A model generated the notes under the pieces. The model was not told the DNA's origin, searched no databases, and worked only from the letters and a program-made list of their open reading frames with translations. Position numbers and translations under genes: made by a program. A stretch of 64,000 bases of DNA from Mercurialis annua (lineage: Eukaryota > Streptophyta > Magnoliopsida > Malpighiales > Euphorbiaceae). Shown here piece after piece: positions 42,301 through 55,610 of this stretch; the stretch's first letter is position 1, and every line of letters begins with the position of its first letter. The DNA is taken from NCBI RefSeq assembly GCF_937616625.2, contig NC_065574.1, positions 24,926,501-24,990,500 on the forward strand, written 5' to 3'.

Positions 42301-44570
42301 ACGAAACAAATCCAAACGTTTCACCTTTTTAGCGATTTACGCCAAACATTACAAAGCAAATCCAAATGTGTAAAACATTACAAAACAAATCCAAATATTT
42401 CTCCGTTTTAGTGATATAAGACAAACGTTTACAAACATTACTCAACAAATCCAAATGTTTCCCCTTTTTAGGGATTTAAGCCAAACGTTTTAAAACGTTA
42501 CGCAACATATCCAAACGTTTCATCTTTTTAGCGATTTAAGCCAAACGTTTAATATGTTACGAAACAAATCCAAATGTTTAAAACATTACAAAACAAATCC
42601 AAATGTTTCTCCCTTTTAGCGATTTAAGCCAAACGTTATGAAAAAAATCCAAATGTTTCTCTTTTTAGCGATTTAAGCCAAATGTTTAAAACGTTACGAA
42701 ACTAAAACATTTCCCCTTTTTAGCGATTTAAGCCAACGATTACAAACGTTACGAAACAAATCCAAACGTTTTACCTTTTTAGCGATTTAAGCCAAACCTT
42801 TAAAACATTATAAAGCAAATCTAAACGTTTAAAACATTAAAAAACAAATCCAAATGTTTCTCCGTTTTAGTGATTTTAGACAAACGTTACTCAACAAATC
42901 CAAACTTTTCTTCTTTTTAGCGATTTAAGCCAAACGTTTACAAACCTTACGAAACAAATCCAAACGTTTAAAACATTAAGAAACAAATCCAAACATTTAA
43001 AACGTTACGAAACAAATCCAAACGTTTAAAATGTTACGAAACCAATCCAAACGTTTAAAAAGTTACGAAACCAATCCAAACGTTTAAAACGTTACGAAAC
43101 CAATCCAAACGTTTCGCCGTTTTAGCAATTTAAGCCAAACGTTTACAAGCGTTACGAAACGAATCCAAACGTTTCACCTATTTAGCGATTTAAGCCAAAA
43201 GTTTAAACGTTACGAAACAAATCTAAACGTTTAGAAAGTTACAATACAAATTCAAACGTTTCTTCCTTTTAGCGATTTAATCCAAAAGTTTACAAACATT
43301 ACGAAATAAAATATAAATGTTTCACCTTTTTAGCAATTTAAGCCAAACATTTAAAACGTTACGAAACCAATCCAAATGTTTTACCTTATTAGCGATTGAA
43401 GCCAAACGTCTACAAACGTTAGAAAATAAATCCAAACGGTTCACCTTTTTAGCGATTAAAGTTCAACGTTTAAAACATTACGAAACCAATCCAAACGTTT
43501 CCTCTTTTTAGCGATTTAAGCCAAATGTTTACAGACGTTAAGAAACAAATCCAAACATTTCACCTTTTTAGCGATTTAAGCCAAACATTTAAAACATTAC
43601 GAAACAAATCAAAACGTTTACAACATTACAAAACAAATCCAAACGTTTCTCCGTTTCGGCGATTTTATAAAACAAATCCAAATTTTTCTCTTTTTAGCAA
43701 TTTAAGCCAAACGTTTAAAACGTTACGAAACCAATCCAAACGTTTCCCCTTTTTGTCGATATAAGCCAAACGTTTACAAACATTAGGAAACAAATCCAAA
43801 GGTTTCACCTTTTTAGCGATTTAAGCCAAACGTTTAAAACGTTACGAAACAAATCTAAACATTTTAAAACAACACAAAACAAATCCAAATGAGTCTTCGT
43901 TTTAGCGATTGAAGCCAAACGTTTACAAACATTACGAAACAAATCCAAACGTTTCACATTTTTAGCGATTTAAGCCAAACGTTTAAAATGTTATGAAACC
44001 AATCCAAACGTTTCCCCTTCTTAGCTATTTAAGCAAAACGTTTACAAACGTGACGAAACAAATCCAATAGTATCACCTTTATACTATTTAGGCCAAACAT
44101 TTAAAACGTTACGAAACAAATCCAAACGTTTAAAACATTACAAAACACATCCAAATGTTTCTCTGTCTTAGCAATTTAAGCCAAAAGTTTAAAGTGTTAC
44201 GAAACCAATCCAAACGTTTCACTTTCTTAGCGATTCAGGAAACGTTACAAAACATATCCAAACATTTCTCCTTTTTAGTGATTTACGCCAAACGTTTAAA
44301 ACGTTACGAAACAAATCCAACCGTCTAAAACGTTACAAAACAAATCCAAACATTTCAAATGTTACAAAACAAATCAACACGTTTCTCCTTTTTAGCGATT
44401 TAGGCCAAATGTTTAAAAACGTTAAGAAACAAATCCAAACGTTTCCCCTTTTAGCGATTTAGGCCAAACCTTTAAAACGTTACGAAATCAGTCCAAACGT
44501 TTAAAACATTACAAAACTAATCCAAACGTTTTTTCCTTTTAGCGATTTAAGCCAAACATTTACAAACGTT
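27301..44570. repeat. Five-copy tandem higher-order repeat of satellite A
   Basis: The marker TCCAAAAGTTTAAAACGTTA occurs at 27301, 31187, 34885, 37860 and 40835, giving copies of 3886, 3698, 2975 and 2975 bp and a fifth of about 3.74 kb ending near 44570. Copies III and IV lack the same block of several hundred bp that is present in the others (for example about 32880-33720 in copy II), joined at a monomer boundary near 36695 and 39670. Copy II also lacks about 119 bp near 31400, copy V lacks 60 bp near 42930, and copy I has an extra 59-bp monomer at about 28754. Spacings of recurring landmarks (29911/33609, 30119/33817/36792/39767/43525, 30749/34447/37422/40397) support this order. Between copies, identity is very high. 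There are no genes; the recurring 61-79-codon frames come from satellite sequence. Confidence 0.93.
28695..28813. repeat. Exact 59-bp monomer duplication in copy I
   Basis: The rare monomer containing CCAAATGTATAAAACTATAC is present twice in a row (starting at about 28695 and 28754), while the matching site in the other four copies has it once. This is a recent single-monomer duplication. Confidence 0.9.
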
Positions 44571-47500
44571 ATGAAACAAATCCAAATATTTAACCTTTTT
44601 AGCGATTTAAGCCAAACGTTTCGAAACAAATCCAAACGTTTACAACGTTACAAAACAAATCCAAATGTGTCTCCGTTTTAGGGATTCAAGCCAAACGTTT
44701 ACAAACGTTACGAAACAAATCCAAATGTGTCTTTGTTTTAGGGATTTAATCCAAACGTTTACAAACGTTACGAAACAAATCCAAACGTTTCCGCTTTTTA
44801 GCGATTTGAGCCAAACGTTTAAAACATTACGAAACAAATCCAAACATATAAAACGTAACAAAACAAATCCAAACTTTTCTCCGTTTTAGCGATACAAGCC
44901 AAACATTTACAAACATTGCGAAACAAATTCAAACGTTTCACCTTTTTAGTAATTTAAGCCAAATGTTTAAAACATTACGAAGCCAATCCAAACATTCCCC
45001 CTTTTTAGCGATTTAAGCCAAACATTTACAAACATTGCGAAACAAATCTATACGTTTCACCTTTTTAGCTATTTAAGCCAAACATTTAAAATGTTACGAA
45101 ACCAATCCAAATGTTTCTAATTTTTAGCGATTTAAGCCAAACATCTACAAACGTTATGAACAAAATCCAAACGTTTCACCTTTTTAGCAATTTCAGCCAA
45201 ACGTTTAAAACTTTATGAAACAAATCCAAACGTTTAAAACATTACAAAACAAATCCAAACGTTTCTCCCTTTTAGCGATTTAAGCCAAACGTTTACAAAC
45301 GTTATGAAACAAATCCAAATGTTTCCCTTTGTAGCAATTTAAGTCAAACGTTTAAAACATTACGAAACCAATCAAAGCGTTTTCCCTTTTTAGCGATTTA
45401 AGCCAAACATTTAAAAACATTACGAAACAAATCCAAATGTTTCACCTTTTTAGCTATTTAAGCCAAACGTATAAAACGTTACGAAACAAATCCAAAAGTT
45501 TAAAACATTACAAAAGAAATCCAAAGTTATTGCCATTTTCGCGATTGAAGCCAAACGTTTACAAACGTTACGAAAGAAATCTAAACGTTTCACCTTTTTA
45601 GCGATTCAAGCCTAACATTTAAATCCTTACGAATCCAATCCAAATGTTTCCGCTTTTTAGCTCTTTAAGCCAAACGTTTACAAACATTATGAAACAAATC
45701 CAAATGTTTCACCTTTTTAGTTTAAGCCAAACATTTAAAATGCTATGAAACCATTCCAAACATTTTACCTTTTTAGCGATTTAAGTCAAACGTTTACAAA
45801 AGTTACGAAACAAATCCAAATGTTTCACCTTTTTAGTGATTTAGGCCAATTGTTTAAAATGTTAAGAAACAAATCCAAACATTTAAAACATTACAAAACA
45901 AAACCAAATGTTTCACCCTTTTAGCGATTTAAGCCACACGTTATGAAACAAATCCAAATGTTTCCCTTTTTAGCGATTTAAACCAAATGTATAAAACGTT
46001 ACGAAACCAATCAAAATGTTTTCCCTTTTTAGCGATTTAATCCAAACTCTTACAAACGTTACGAAACAAATCCAAACATTTCACCCTTTTAGCGATTTAA
46101 ACCAAACCTTTAAAACATTACAAAGCAAATCCAAATGTTTATAGCATTACAAAACAAATCAAAATATTTCTCCGTTTTAGCAATTTAAGATAAACGTTTA
46201 CAAACAATACTCAACAAATCCAAACGTTTCCCCTTTTTAGCGATTTAAGCCAAACGTTTTTCAACATTACAAAACAAATTCAAACGTTTCACCTTTTTAG
46301 CGGTTTAAGCAAAACGTTTAAGATGTTACGAAACAAATCCAAACGTTTAAAACATTACAAAACAAATCCAATTGTTTCTCCCTTTTAGCGATTTAAGCCA
46401 AACGTTATGAAACAAATCCAAATGTTTCTGTTTTTAGCGATTTAAGCCAAATGTTTAAAATGTTACGAAACTAATCAAAACATTTCCCTGTTTTAGCAAT
46501 TTAAGCCAAACGATTACAAACGTTACGAAACAAATCCAAACGTTTCACCTTTTAGCGATTTAAGCCAAACCTTTAAAACATTACAAAGCAAATCTAAACG
46601 TTTAAAACATTACAAAACAAATCCAAATGTTTCTCCGTTTTAGCGATTTAAGACAAACGTTTACAAATGTTCCTCAACAAATCCAAACGTTTCCCCTTTT
46701 TAGCGATTTAAGCTAAACGTTTTCAAACGTTACGAAACAAATACAAACGTTTCACCTTTATAGCAATTAAAGCCAAACGTATTCAAACGTTACGAAACAA
46801 ATCCAAACATTTAAAACGTTAAGAAACAAATCCAAACGTTTAAAACGTTACAAAATAAATCCAACGTTTAAAACGTTAAGAAACCAATCCAAACAATTAA
46901 AACGTTACGAACGCCGTTTTAGCAATTTAAGCCAAACGTTTACAAGCTTTACGAAACAAATCTAAAAGTTTCACCTTTTTAGCGATTTAAGCCAAACGTT
47001 TAAAACGTTATGAAACAAATCTAAACGTTTAAAAAGTTACAATACAAATTCAAACGTTTCTTCCTTTTAGCGATTTAATCCAAACGTTTACAAACATTAC
47101 GAAATAAATATAAACGTTTCATCCTTTTAGCAATTTAAGCCAAACGTTTAAAACGTTATGAAAACAATCCAAATGTTTCACCTTATTAGCGATTTAAGCC
47201 AAACGTCAACAAACGTTACGAAATAAATCCAAACGTTTCACCTTTTTAGCGATTTCAGCCAAACGTTTAAACCGTTACAAAATCAATCCAAATGTTTCTA
47301 ATTTTTAGCGATTTAAGCCAAACGTCTACAAGCGTTACGAACCAAATCCAAACGTATAACCTTTTTAGCAATTTCAGCCAAACTTTTAAAACTTTATGAA
47401 ACAAATCCAAACGTTTAAAACATTACAAAACAAATCCAAACGTTTCTCCCTTTTAGCAATTTAAGCCAAACGTTTACAAACGTTATGAAACAAATCCAAA

Positions 47501-50500
47501 TGTTTCCCTTTGTAGCAATTTAAGTCAAATGTTTAAAACATTACGAAACCAATCAAAGCGTTTTCCCTTTTTAGCTATTTAAGCCAAACATTTAAAAACA
47601 TTACGAAACAAATCTAAACGTTTCACCTTTTTAGCTATTTAAGCCAAACATATAAAATGTTACGAAACAAATCGAAACGTTTAACACATTACAAAAGAAA
47701 TCCAAAGTTATCGCCATTTTCGCGATTTAAGCCAAACGTTTACAAACGTTACGAAAGAAATCCAAACGTTTCACCTTTTTAGCGATTCAAGCCTAACGTT
47801 TAAAACCTTACGAATCCAATCCAAATGTTTCCGCTTTTTAGCTCTTTAAGCCAAACGTTTACAAACATTATGAAACAAATCCAAATGTTTCACCTTTTTA
47901 GTTTAAGCCAAACATTTAAAATGTTATGAAACCATTCCAAACATTTCACCTTTTTAGCGATTTAAGTCAAACGTTTACAAAAGTTACGAAACAAATCCAA
48001 ATGTTTCACCTTTTTATTGATTTAAGCCAATTGTTTAAAATGTTAAGAAACAAATCCAAATGTTTAAAACATTACAAAACAAATCCAAATGTTTCACCCT
48101 TTTAGCGATTTAAGCCAAACGTTATGAAACAAATCCAAATGTTTCCCTTTTTAGCGATTTAAGCCAAATGTATAAAACGTTACGAAACCAATCAAAATGT
48201 TTTCCCTTTTTAGCGATTTAATCCAAACGATTACAAACGTTACAAATCCAAACATTTCACCCTTTTAGCGATTTAAGCCAAACCTTTAAAACATTACAAA
48301 GCAAATCCAAATGTTTAAAACATTACAAAACAAATCTAAATGTTTTTCCGTTTTAGCAATTTAAGACAAACGTTTACAAACATTACTCAACAAATCCAAA
48401 CGTTTCCCCTTTTTAGCGATTTAAGCCAAACGTTTTTCAACATTACAAAACAAATTCAAACGTTTCACCTTTTTAGCGGTTTAAGCCAAACATTTAAGAT
48501 GTTACGAAACAAATCCAAACGTTTAAAACATTACAAAACAAATCCAATTGTTTCTCCCTATTAGCGATTTAAGCCAAACGTTATGAAACAAATCCAAATA
48601 TTTCTCTTTTTAGCGATTAAGCCAAATGTTTAAAACGTTACGAAACTAATCAAAACGTTTCCCTTTTTTAGTGATTTAAGCCAAACGATTACAAACATTA
48701 CGAAACAAATCCAAACGTTTCACCTTTTAGCGATTTAAGCCAAACCTTTAAAACATTACAAAGCAAATCTAAACGTTTAAAACATTACAAAAAACAAATC
48801 CAAATGTTTCTCCGTTTTAGCGATTTAAGACAAACGTTTACAAATGTTACTCAACAAATCCAAACGTTTCCCCTTTTTAGCGATTTAAGCCCAACGTTTT
48901 CAAACGTTACGAAACAAATCCAAACGTTTCACCTTTTTAGCTATTTAAGCCAAACGTATAAAACGTTACGAAACAAATCCAAACGTTTAAAACATTACAA
49001 AAGAAATCCAAAGTTATCGCCATTTTCGCGATTTAAGCCAAACGTTTACAAACGTTACGAAAGAAATCCAAACGTTTCACCTTTTTAGCAATTTAAGCCA
49101 AACGTTTACAAGCTTTACGAAACAAATCTAAACGTTTCGCCTTTTTAACGATTTAAGCCAAACGTTTAAAACGTTATGAAACAAATCTAAACGTTTAAAA
49201 AGTTACAATACAAATTCAAACTCCTTTTAGCGATTTAATCCAAACGTTTACAAACATTACGAAATAAATATAAACGTTTCATCCTTTTAGCAATTTAAGC
49301 CAAACGTTTAAAACGTTACGAAAACAATCCAAATGTTTCACCTTATTAGCGATTTAAGCCAAACGTCAACAAACGTTACGAAATAAATCCAAACGTTTCA
49401 CCTTTGTAGCGATTTCAGCCAAACGTTTAAAACGTTACGAAATCAATCCAAATGTTTCTAATTTTTAGCGATTTAAGCCAAACGTCTACAAACATTACGA
49501 ACCAAATCCAAACGTTTAACCTTTTTAGCAATTTCAGCCAAACGTTTAAAACTTTATGAAACAAATCCAAACGTTTAAAACCTTCCAAAACAAATCCAAA
49601 TGTTTCTCCCTTTTAGCGATTTAAGCCAAACGTTTACAAATGTTATGAAACAAATCCAAATGTTTCCCTTTGTAGAAATTTAAGTCAAACGTTTAAAACA
49701 TTGCGAAACCAATCAAAGCGTTTTCCCTTTTTAGCGATTTAAGCCAAACATTTAAAAACATTACGAAACAAATCCAAACGTTTCACCTTTTTAGCTATTT
49801 AAGCCAAACGTATAAGACGTTACGAAACAAATCCAAAAGTTTAAAACATTACAAAAGAAATCCAAAGTTATCGCCATTTTCGCGATTTAAGCCAAACGTT
49901 TACAAACGTTACGAAAGAAATCCAAACGTTTCACCTTTTTAGCGATTCAAGCCTAACGTTTAAAACCTTACGAATCCAATCCAAATGTTTCCGCTTTTTA
50001 GCTCTTTAAGCCAAACGTTTACAAACATTATGAAACAAATCCAAATGTTTCACCTTTTTAGTTTAAGCCAAACATTTAAAATGTTATGAAACCATTCCAA
50101 ACATTTCACCTTTTTAGCGATTTAAGTCAAACGTTTACAAACGTTACGAAACAAATCCAAATGTTTCACCTTTTTAGTGATTTTAGCCAATTGTTTAAAA
50201 TGTTAAGAAACAAATCCAAACGTTTAAAACATGACAAAACAAATCCAAATGTTTCACCCTTTTAGCGATTTAAGCCAAACGTTATGAAACAAATCCAAAT
50301 GTTTCCCTTTTTAGCGATTTAAGCCAAATGTATAAAACGTTACGAAACCAATCAAAATGTTTTCCCTTTTTAGCGAATTAATCCAAACGATTACAAACGT
50401 TACTAAACAAATCCAAACATTTCACCCTTTTAGCGATTTAAGCAAAACCTTTAAAACATTACAAAGCAAATCCAAATGTTTAAAACATTACAAAACAAAT

Positions 50501-50667
50501 CAAAATGTTTCTCCGTTTTAGCAATTTAAGACAAACGTTTACAAACATTACTCAACAAATCCAAACGTTTCCCCTTTTTAGCAATTTAAGCCAAACGTTT
50601 TTCAACATTACAAAAGAAATTCAAACGTTTCACCTTTTTAGCGGTTTAAGCCAAACGTTTAAGATGT
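44571..50667. repeat. Satellite A block with about 2.17-kb higher-order period
   Basis: This is continuous satellite A. The rare marker GAAATCCAAAGTTATCGCC (with one TTATTG variant) lies near 45517, 47700, 49007 and 49859, and once near 2968 in the left block. Other landmarks repeat at about 2165-2180 bp (48340/50505, about 46930/49098, about 45240/47419). The first 2.9 kb is the paralog of about 1890-4885. The extra marker near 49007 comes from a shorter internal rearrangement joining two phases near 48930-49090. No gene is seen. Confidence 0.85.
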
Positions 50668-51060
50668 TACGAAACAAATTCAAGATTTCATCTTTTTAGA
50701 AATTTAAGCCAAACGTTTAAAATGTTACGAAACAAATCCAAACGTTTAAAACATTACAAAACAAATCCAAATGTTTCTCTCTTTTAGCGATTTAAGCCAA
50801 ACGTTATGAAACAAATCCAAATGTTTCCCTTTTTAGCGATATTAAGCCAAATGTTTAAAACGTTACGAAACCAATCAAGTCGTTTCCCCTTTTTAGCGAT
50901 TTAAGCCAAACATTTGCAAACGTTGCGAAACAAATCCAAACGTTTCACTTTTTTAGTGATTTAAGCCAAACCTTTAAAATATTACAAAACAAATCGAAAC
51001 GTTTAAAACGTTACAAAACAAATCCAAATGTTTCTCCGTTTTAGCGATTTAAGACAAACG

Positions 51061-51240
51061 TTTACAAACGTTAGGAAACAAATCCTAACGTTTCCCCTTT
51101 GAAGCAATTTAAGCCAAACTCTTACAAACGGTACGAAACAAATCCAAACGTTTACAAACGTTAGGAAACAAATCCTAACGTTTCCCCTTTGAAGCAATTT
51201 AAGCCAAACTCTTACAAACGGTACGAAACAAATCCAAACG
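51061..51240. repeat. 90-bp (1.5-monomer) tandem duplication
   Basis: A 90-bp segment starting TTTACAAACGTTAGGAAACA occurs twice in succession, at 51061 and 51151, without visible differences. Its length equals one and a half satellite A monomers, so the exchange was in half-unit phase. Confidence 0.93.
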
Positions 51241-54200
51241 TTTAAAATGCTACAAAACAAATCCAAACGTTTAAAACGCTACGCAACAAATCCAAACGTT
51301 TAAAACTACGAAACAAATCCAAACGTTTAAATACATTACAAAATAAATCCAAATGTTTCTCCGTTTTAGCAATTTAAGACAAACGTTTACAAACGTTACG
51401 AAACAAATCCAAACGTTTCCCCTTTTTAGCGATTTAAGCCAAACGTTTTCAAACGTTACGAAACAAATCCAAATGTTTCACCTTTTTAGCGATTTAAGCC
51501 AAACGTTTCAAACTTTACGAAACAAATGCAAACGTTTCTTCCTTTTAGCGATTTAGACCAAACGTTTACAAACATTAAGAAACAAATCCTTTTTAGCAAT
51601 TTAAGCCAAACGTTTAAAACGTTATGAAACCAATGCAAACGTTTCAACTTTTTAGCGATTTAAGCCAAACGTTTACAAACGTTACGAAATAAATCCAAAC
51701 GTTTCACCTTTTTAGCGATTTAAGCCAAAAGTTTAAAACGTTATAAAACCAATCAAAATGTTTCTCATTTATAGCGATTTAAGCCAAACGTCTACAAACG
51801 CTACGAAATAAATCCAAACGTTTCACCTTTTTAGCAATTTCAGCCAAACATTTAAAACTTTATGAAAAAAATCCAAATGTTTAAAACATTACAAAAAAAA
51901 TCCAAACGTATACAAACGTTATGAAATAAATCCAAATGTTTCTCTGTTTTAGCGATTTAAGGCAAACGTTTACAAACATTACGAAACAAATCCAAAATTT
52001 TGCCCTTTTTAGTGATTTAAGCCAAACGTTTAAAACGTTACGAAACCAATCCAAATGTTTCACCTGTTTAGCGATTTAAGCCAAACGTCTACAAACGTTA
52101 CAAAATAAATCCAAACGTATCACCTTTTTAATGATTAAAGCTAAACATTTAAAATGTTACGAAACCAATCCAAACCTTTTATCTTTTAAGAGATTTAAGC
52201 CAAACGTTTACAAACATTAAGAAACAAATCCAAACCTTTCACATTTTTAGCGATTTAAGCCAAACATTTAAAACATTACGAAATAAATCAGAACGTTTAC
52301 AACATTACAAATCAAATCCAAACGTTTTTCCGTTTTAGCGATTTAAGCCAAACGTTTACTAACGTTATGAAACAAATCCAAATGTTTCTCTTTTTAGCGA
52401 TTTAATCCAAACGTTAATGTTATGAAACCAATAAAAATGATTCCCCTTTTTAGTGATTTAAACCAAACATTTACAAACGTTACGAAACAAATCCAAACGT
52501 TTCACCTTTTTAGCGATAGAAGCCAAACGTTTAGAACGTTACGAAACAAATCCAAACGTTTAAAACGTCACAAAACAAATCCAAACGCTTCTGCATTTTA
52601 GCGATTTAAGCCAAACATTTACAAACATTACGAATCAAATCCAAACGTTTCACGTTTTTAGCGATATAAGCCAAACGTTTAAAACGCTACGAAACCAATC
52701 CAAACGTTTCCCCTTTTTAGCGATATAAGCAAAACGTTTATAATCGTAACGAAACAAATCCACAAGTTTCACCTTTTTAGCTATTTAAGACAAATGTTTA
52801 AAATGTTATGAAACCAGTCCAAATGTTTCACCTTTTTAGCGTTTTAAGCCAAACGTGTACAAACATTATGAAACAAATCAAAACGTTTCACCTTTTTAGC
52901 AATTTAAGCCAAACATTGAAATCGTTACGAAACCAATCCAAACGTTTAAAACATTGTGAAACAAAACCAAACGTTTCACCTTTTTAGCGATTTAAGCCAA
53001 ATACTTACAAACATTACGAAACCAATCCAAACGTTTACCCTTTTTAGCGATTTAAGCCAAACGTTTATAAATGTTACGAAAAAATCCAAACGTTACACCT
53101 TTTTAGCGATTTAAGCCAAATGTTTAAAACATTATAAAACCAATCCAAACGTTTCACCTTTTTAGCGATTTATGCCAAACGTTTACAAATGTTATGAAAC
53201 CAATCCAAACGTTCCAAACGTTACGAAACAAATCCAAACGTTTCACCTTTTAAGCAATTTAAGCCAAACGTTTAAAACGTTACGAAACAAATCCAAACGT
53301 TTAAAATATTACAAAACAAATCCAAATGTTATTCCGTTTTAGCGATTTAAGCCAAACGTTTAAAACGTTATGAAACCAGTTTGAACGTTTAACCTTTTTA
53401 GCGATTTAGGCCAAACGTTTAAAAATGTTCCGAAACAAATACAAACGTTTCACATTTTTAGCGATATAGGCCAAACGTTTATAACGTTATGAAACACATC
53501 CAAGCGTTTAAAACATTACCAAACAAATCCAAACGTTTCTCCTTTTTGGCGATTTAAGCCCAACGTTTACAAACGTTACGAAACAAATCCAAACGTTTCT
53601 CCTTTTTAGGGATTTAAGCCAAACATTTAAAACGTTACGAAACAATCCAAACGTTTTACTTTTTTAGCGATTTAAGCCAACCGTTTACAAACGTTACGAA
53701 ACAAATCCAAATGTTTCACCTCTTTAACGATTTAAGCCAAACATTTAAAACGGTACGAAATAAATCCAAACATTTTTAACGTTACAAAACAAATCGAAAC
53801 GTTTCTCCGTTTTAGCGATTTAAGCCAAACGTTTACAATCGTTACGAAACAAATCCAAAACGTTTCCCCTTTTTAGCGACTTAAGCCAAATGTTTAAAAC
53901 GTTACGAAATCAATCAAAATGTTTCACCTTTTTAGTGATTTAGGCTAAATGATTAAAACGTTATGATACAAATCCAAACGTATAAAACGTTGCAAAACAA
54001 ATCAAACGTTTCTCCGTTTTAGCGATTTAAGCCAAACGTTTACATACGTTACAAAACAAATTCAAACGTTTCACCTTTTTAGCGATTTAAGCCAAACATT
54101 TAAAACGTTATGAAACCAATCTAAACATTTTCCCTTTTAAGCGATTTAAGCCAAACATTTACAAACGATACGAAACAAATCCAAACGTTTTAGCTTTTTA

Positions 54201-55076
54201 GCAATTTAAATCAAACGTTTACAACGTTATGAAATAAATCCAAACGTTTCACCTTTTTAGCGATTTAAGCCAAACGTTTACAAACGTTATGAAACAAATT
54301 CAGACGTTTCACCTTTTTAGTGATTTAAGCCAAACGTTTAAAATGTTACAAAACAAATCAAAACGTTTCTCCGTTTTAGCGGTTTAAGCCAAACGTCTAA
54401 AACGTTACGAAACCAATCTAAACGTTTGAAACGTTACGAAACAAATCCAAACGTTTAAACCTTTACGAGACAAATCCAAACGTTTCACCTTTTTAGCGAT
54501 TTAAGCCAAACATTTACAAACGTTACCAATCCAATCCAAATGTTTTCCCTTTTTAGCGATTTAAGCCAAACGTTTACAAACGTTACGAATTAAATCCAAA
54601 CTTTTCACTTTTTTAGGAATTTAAATCAAACGTTTAAGACGTTAAACAAATTCAAACGTTTCACCTTATTAGCGATTTAAAACAAACGTTAGCAAACGTT
54701 AAGAAACAAATCCAAGCGTTTCATCTTTTTAGCGATTTAAGCAAAACATTTAAAACGTTACGAAACCAATCCAAACGTTTAAAATGTTAAGAAACAAATC
54801 CAAATGTTTCACCTTTTTAGCGATTTAAGAACGTTCAAAATGCTATGAAACAATTCCAAACGTTTAAAACATTACCAAAAAAATCAAAACATTTCTCAGT
54901 TTTAGCGGTTTAAGACAAAAGTTTAAAACGTTACGAAACCAATCTAAACTTTTCCCCTTTTTAGAGATTTAGGCCAAACGTTTAAGAACGTTCTGAAACA
55001 AATCCAAACATTTCCCCTTTTTAGCAATTTAAACCAAATGTTTAAAACGTTACAAAACAAATCCAACCATTTAAAA

Positions 55077-55610
55077 TTGAGACGGAGAATACTAACCTAG
55101 ACTCACTATTCATGCAAATTGTGTGTAATGTGACATAACCAGGCTTAGATAATCGTAACGACGCGTTAAAGAGACTTGAGAGTGGGCATACTATTCTAGA
55201 CTTATTTTTCAGGCACACTTTTCATAATATAACCTTAAAATGCTTTGTTAATCAGAACGACTCGTTAAAAGGACTTAAATAGGGCATATTAATTTAGCCT
55301 CACTTTTCGTTTACCCTTTAGGTAATATAGCCTGACCATTTGTAGGTAATCAAAATGACGCGTAAAAGAGAATTTAGACGGGGACTATTAATCTATCCTC
55401 ATTTTTCACACATACTTTGCGTAACATAACCTAACCATGTTTCGGTAATCCGAACGACGCATTAAAAAGACATGAGACGGGATATACCAATCGAGCGTCT
55501 CTTTTAACCCATACTTTGCGTAATATAACCTAACCATGGTTAGTAATCGGAACGACGCGATAAAAAGACTTGAGACAGGGCATACTAATCTAGCCTTGCG
55601 TTTTGCGCAC
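55077..55610. repeat. Satellite B array (98/99-bp monomer), copy 1
   Basis: This sequence is unrelated to satellite A. Units start at 55077, 55176, 55275, 55374 and 55472 (lengths 99, 99, 99, 98, 98), with a partial 41-bp unit from 55570. Shared blocks are TTGAGACGGG or similar, CATACTAATCTAGCC, CATACTTTGCGTAATATAAC, CTAACCATG and GAACGACGCGTTAAAA. The first three units are more diverged than the last two. Satellite A abuts both ends directly (CCATTTAAAA before, AAATGTTACAAAAC after). A 68-codon minus-strand frame inside is a by-product of the repeat. I do not recognise the family. Confidence 0.95.

Noticed and set aside
44640..44861. Minus-strand frames rich in W, L and F (also at 23125, 51003, 51881, 57380, 58414, 59292), resembling membrane peptides
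   Set aside because: They are the reverse-strand reading of the same satellite monomers; the hydrophobic look comes from AAA and CAA runs read backward.
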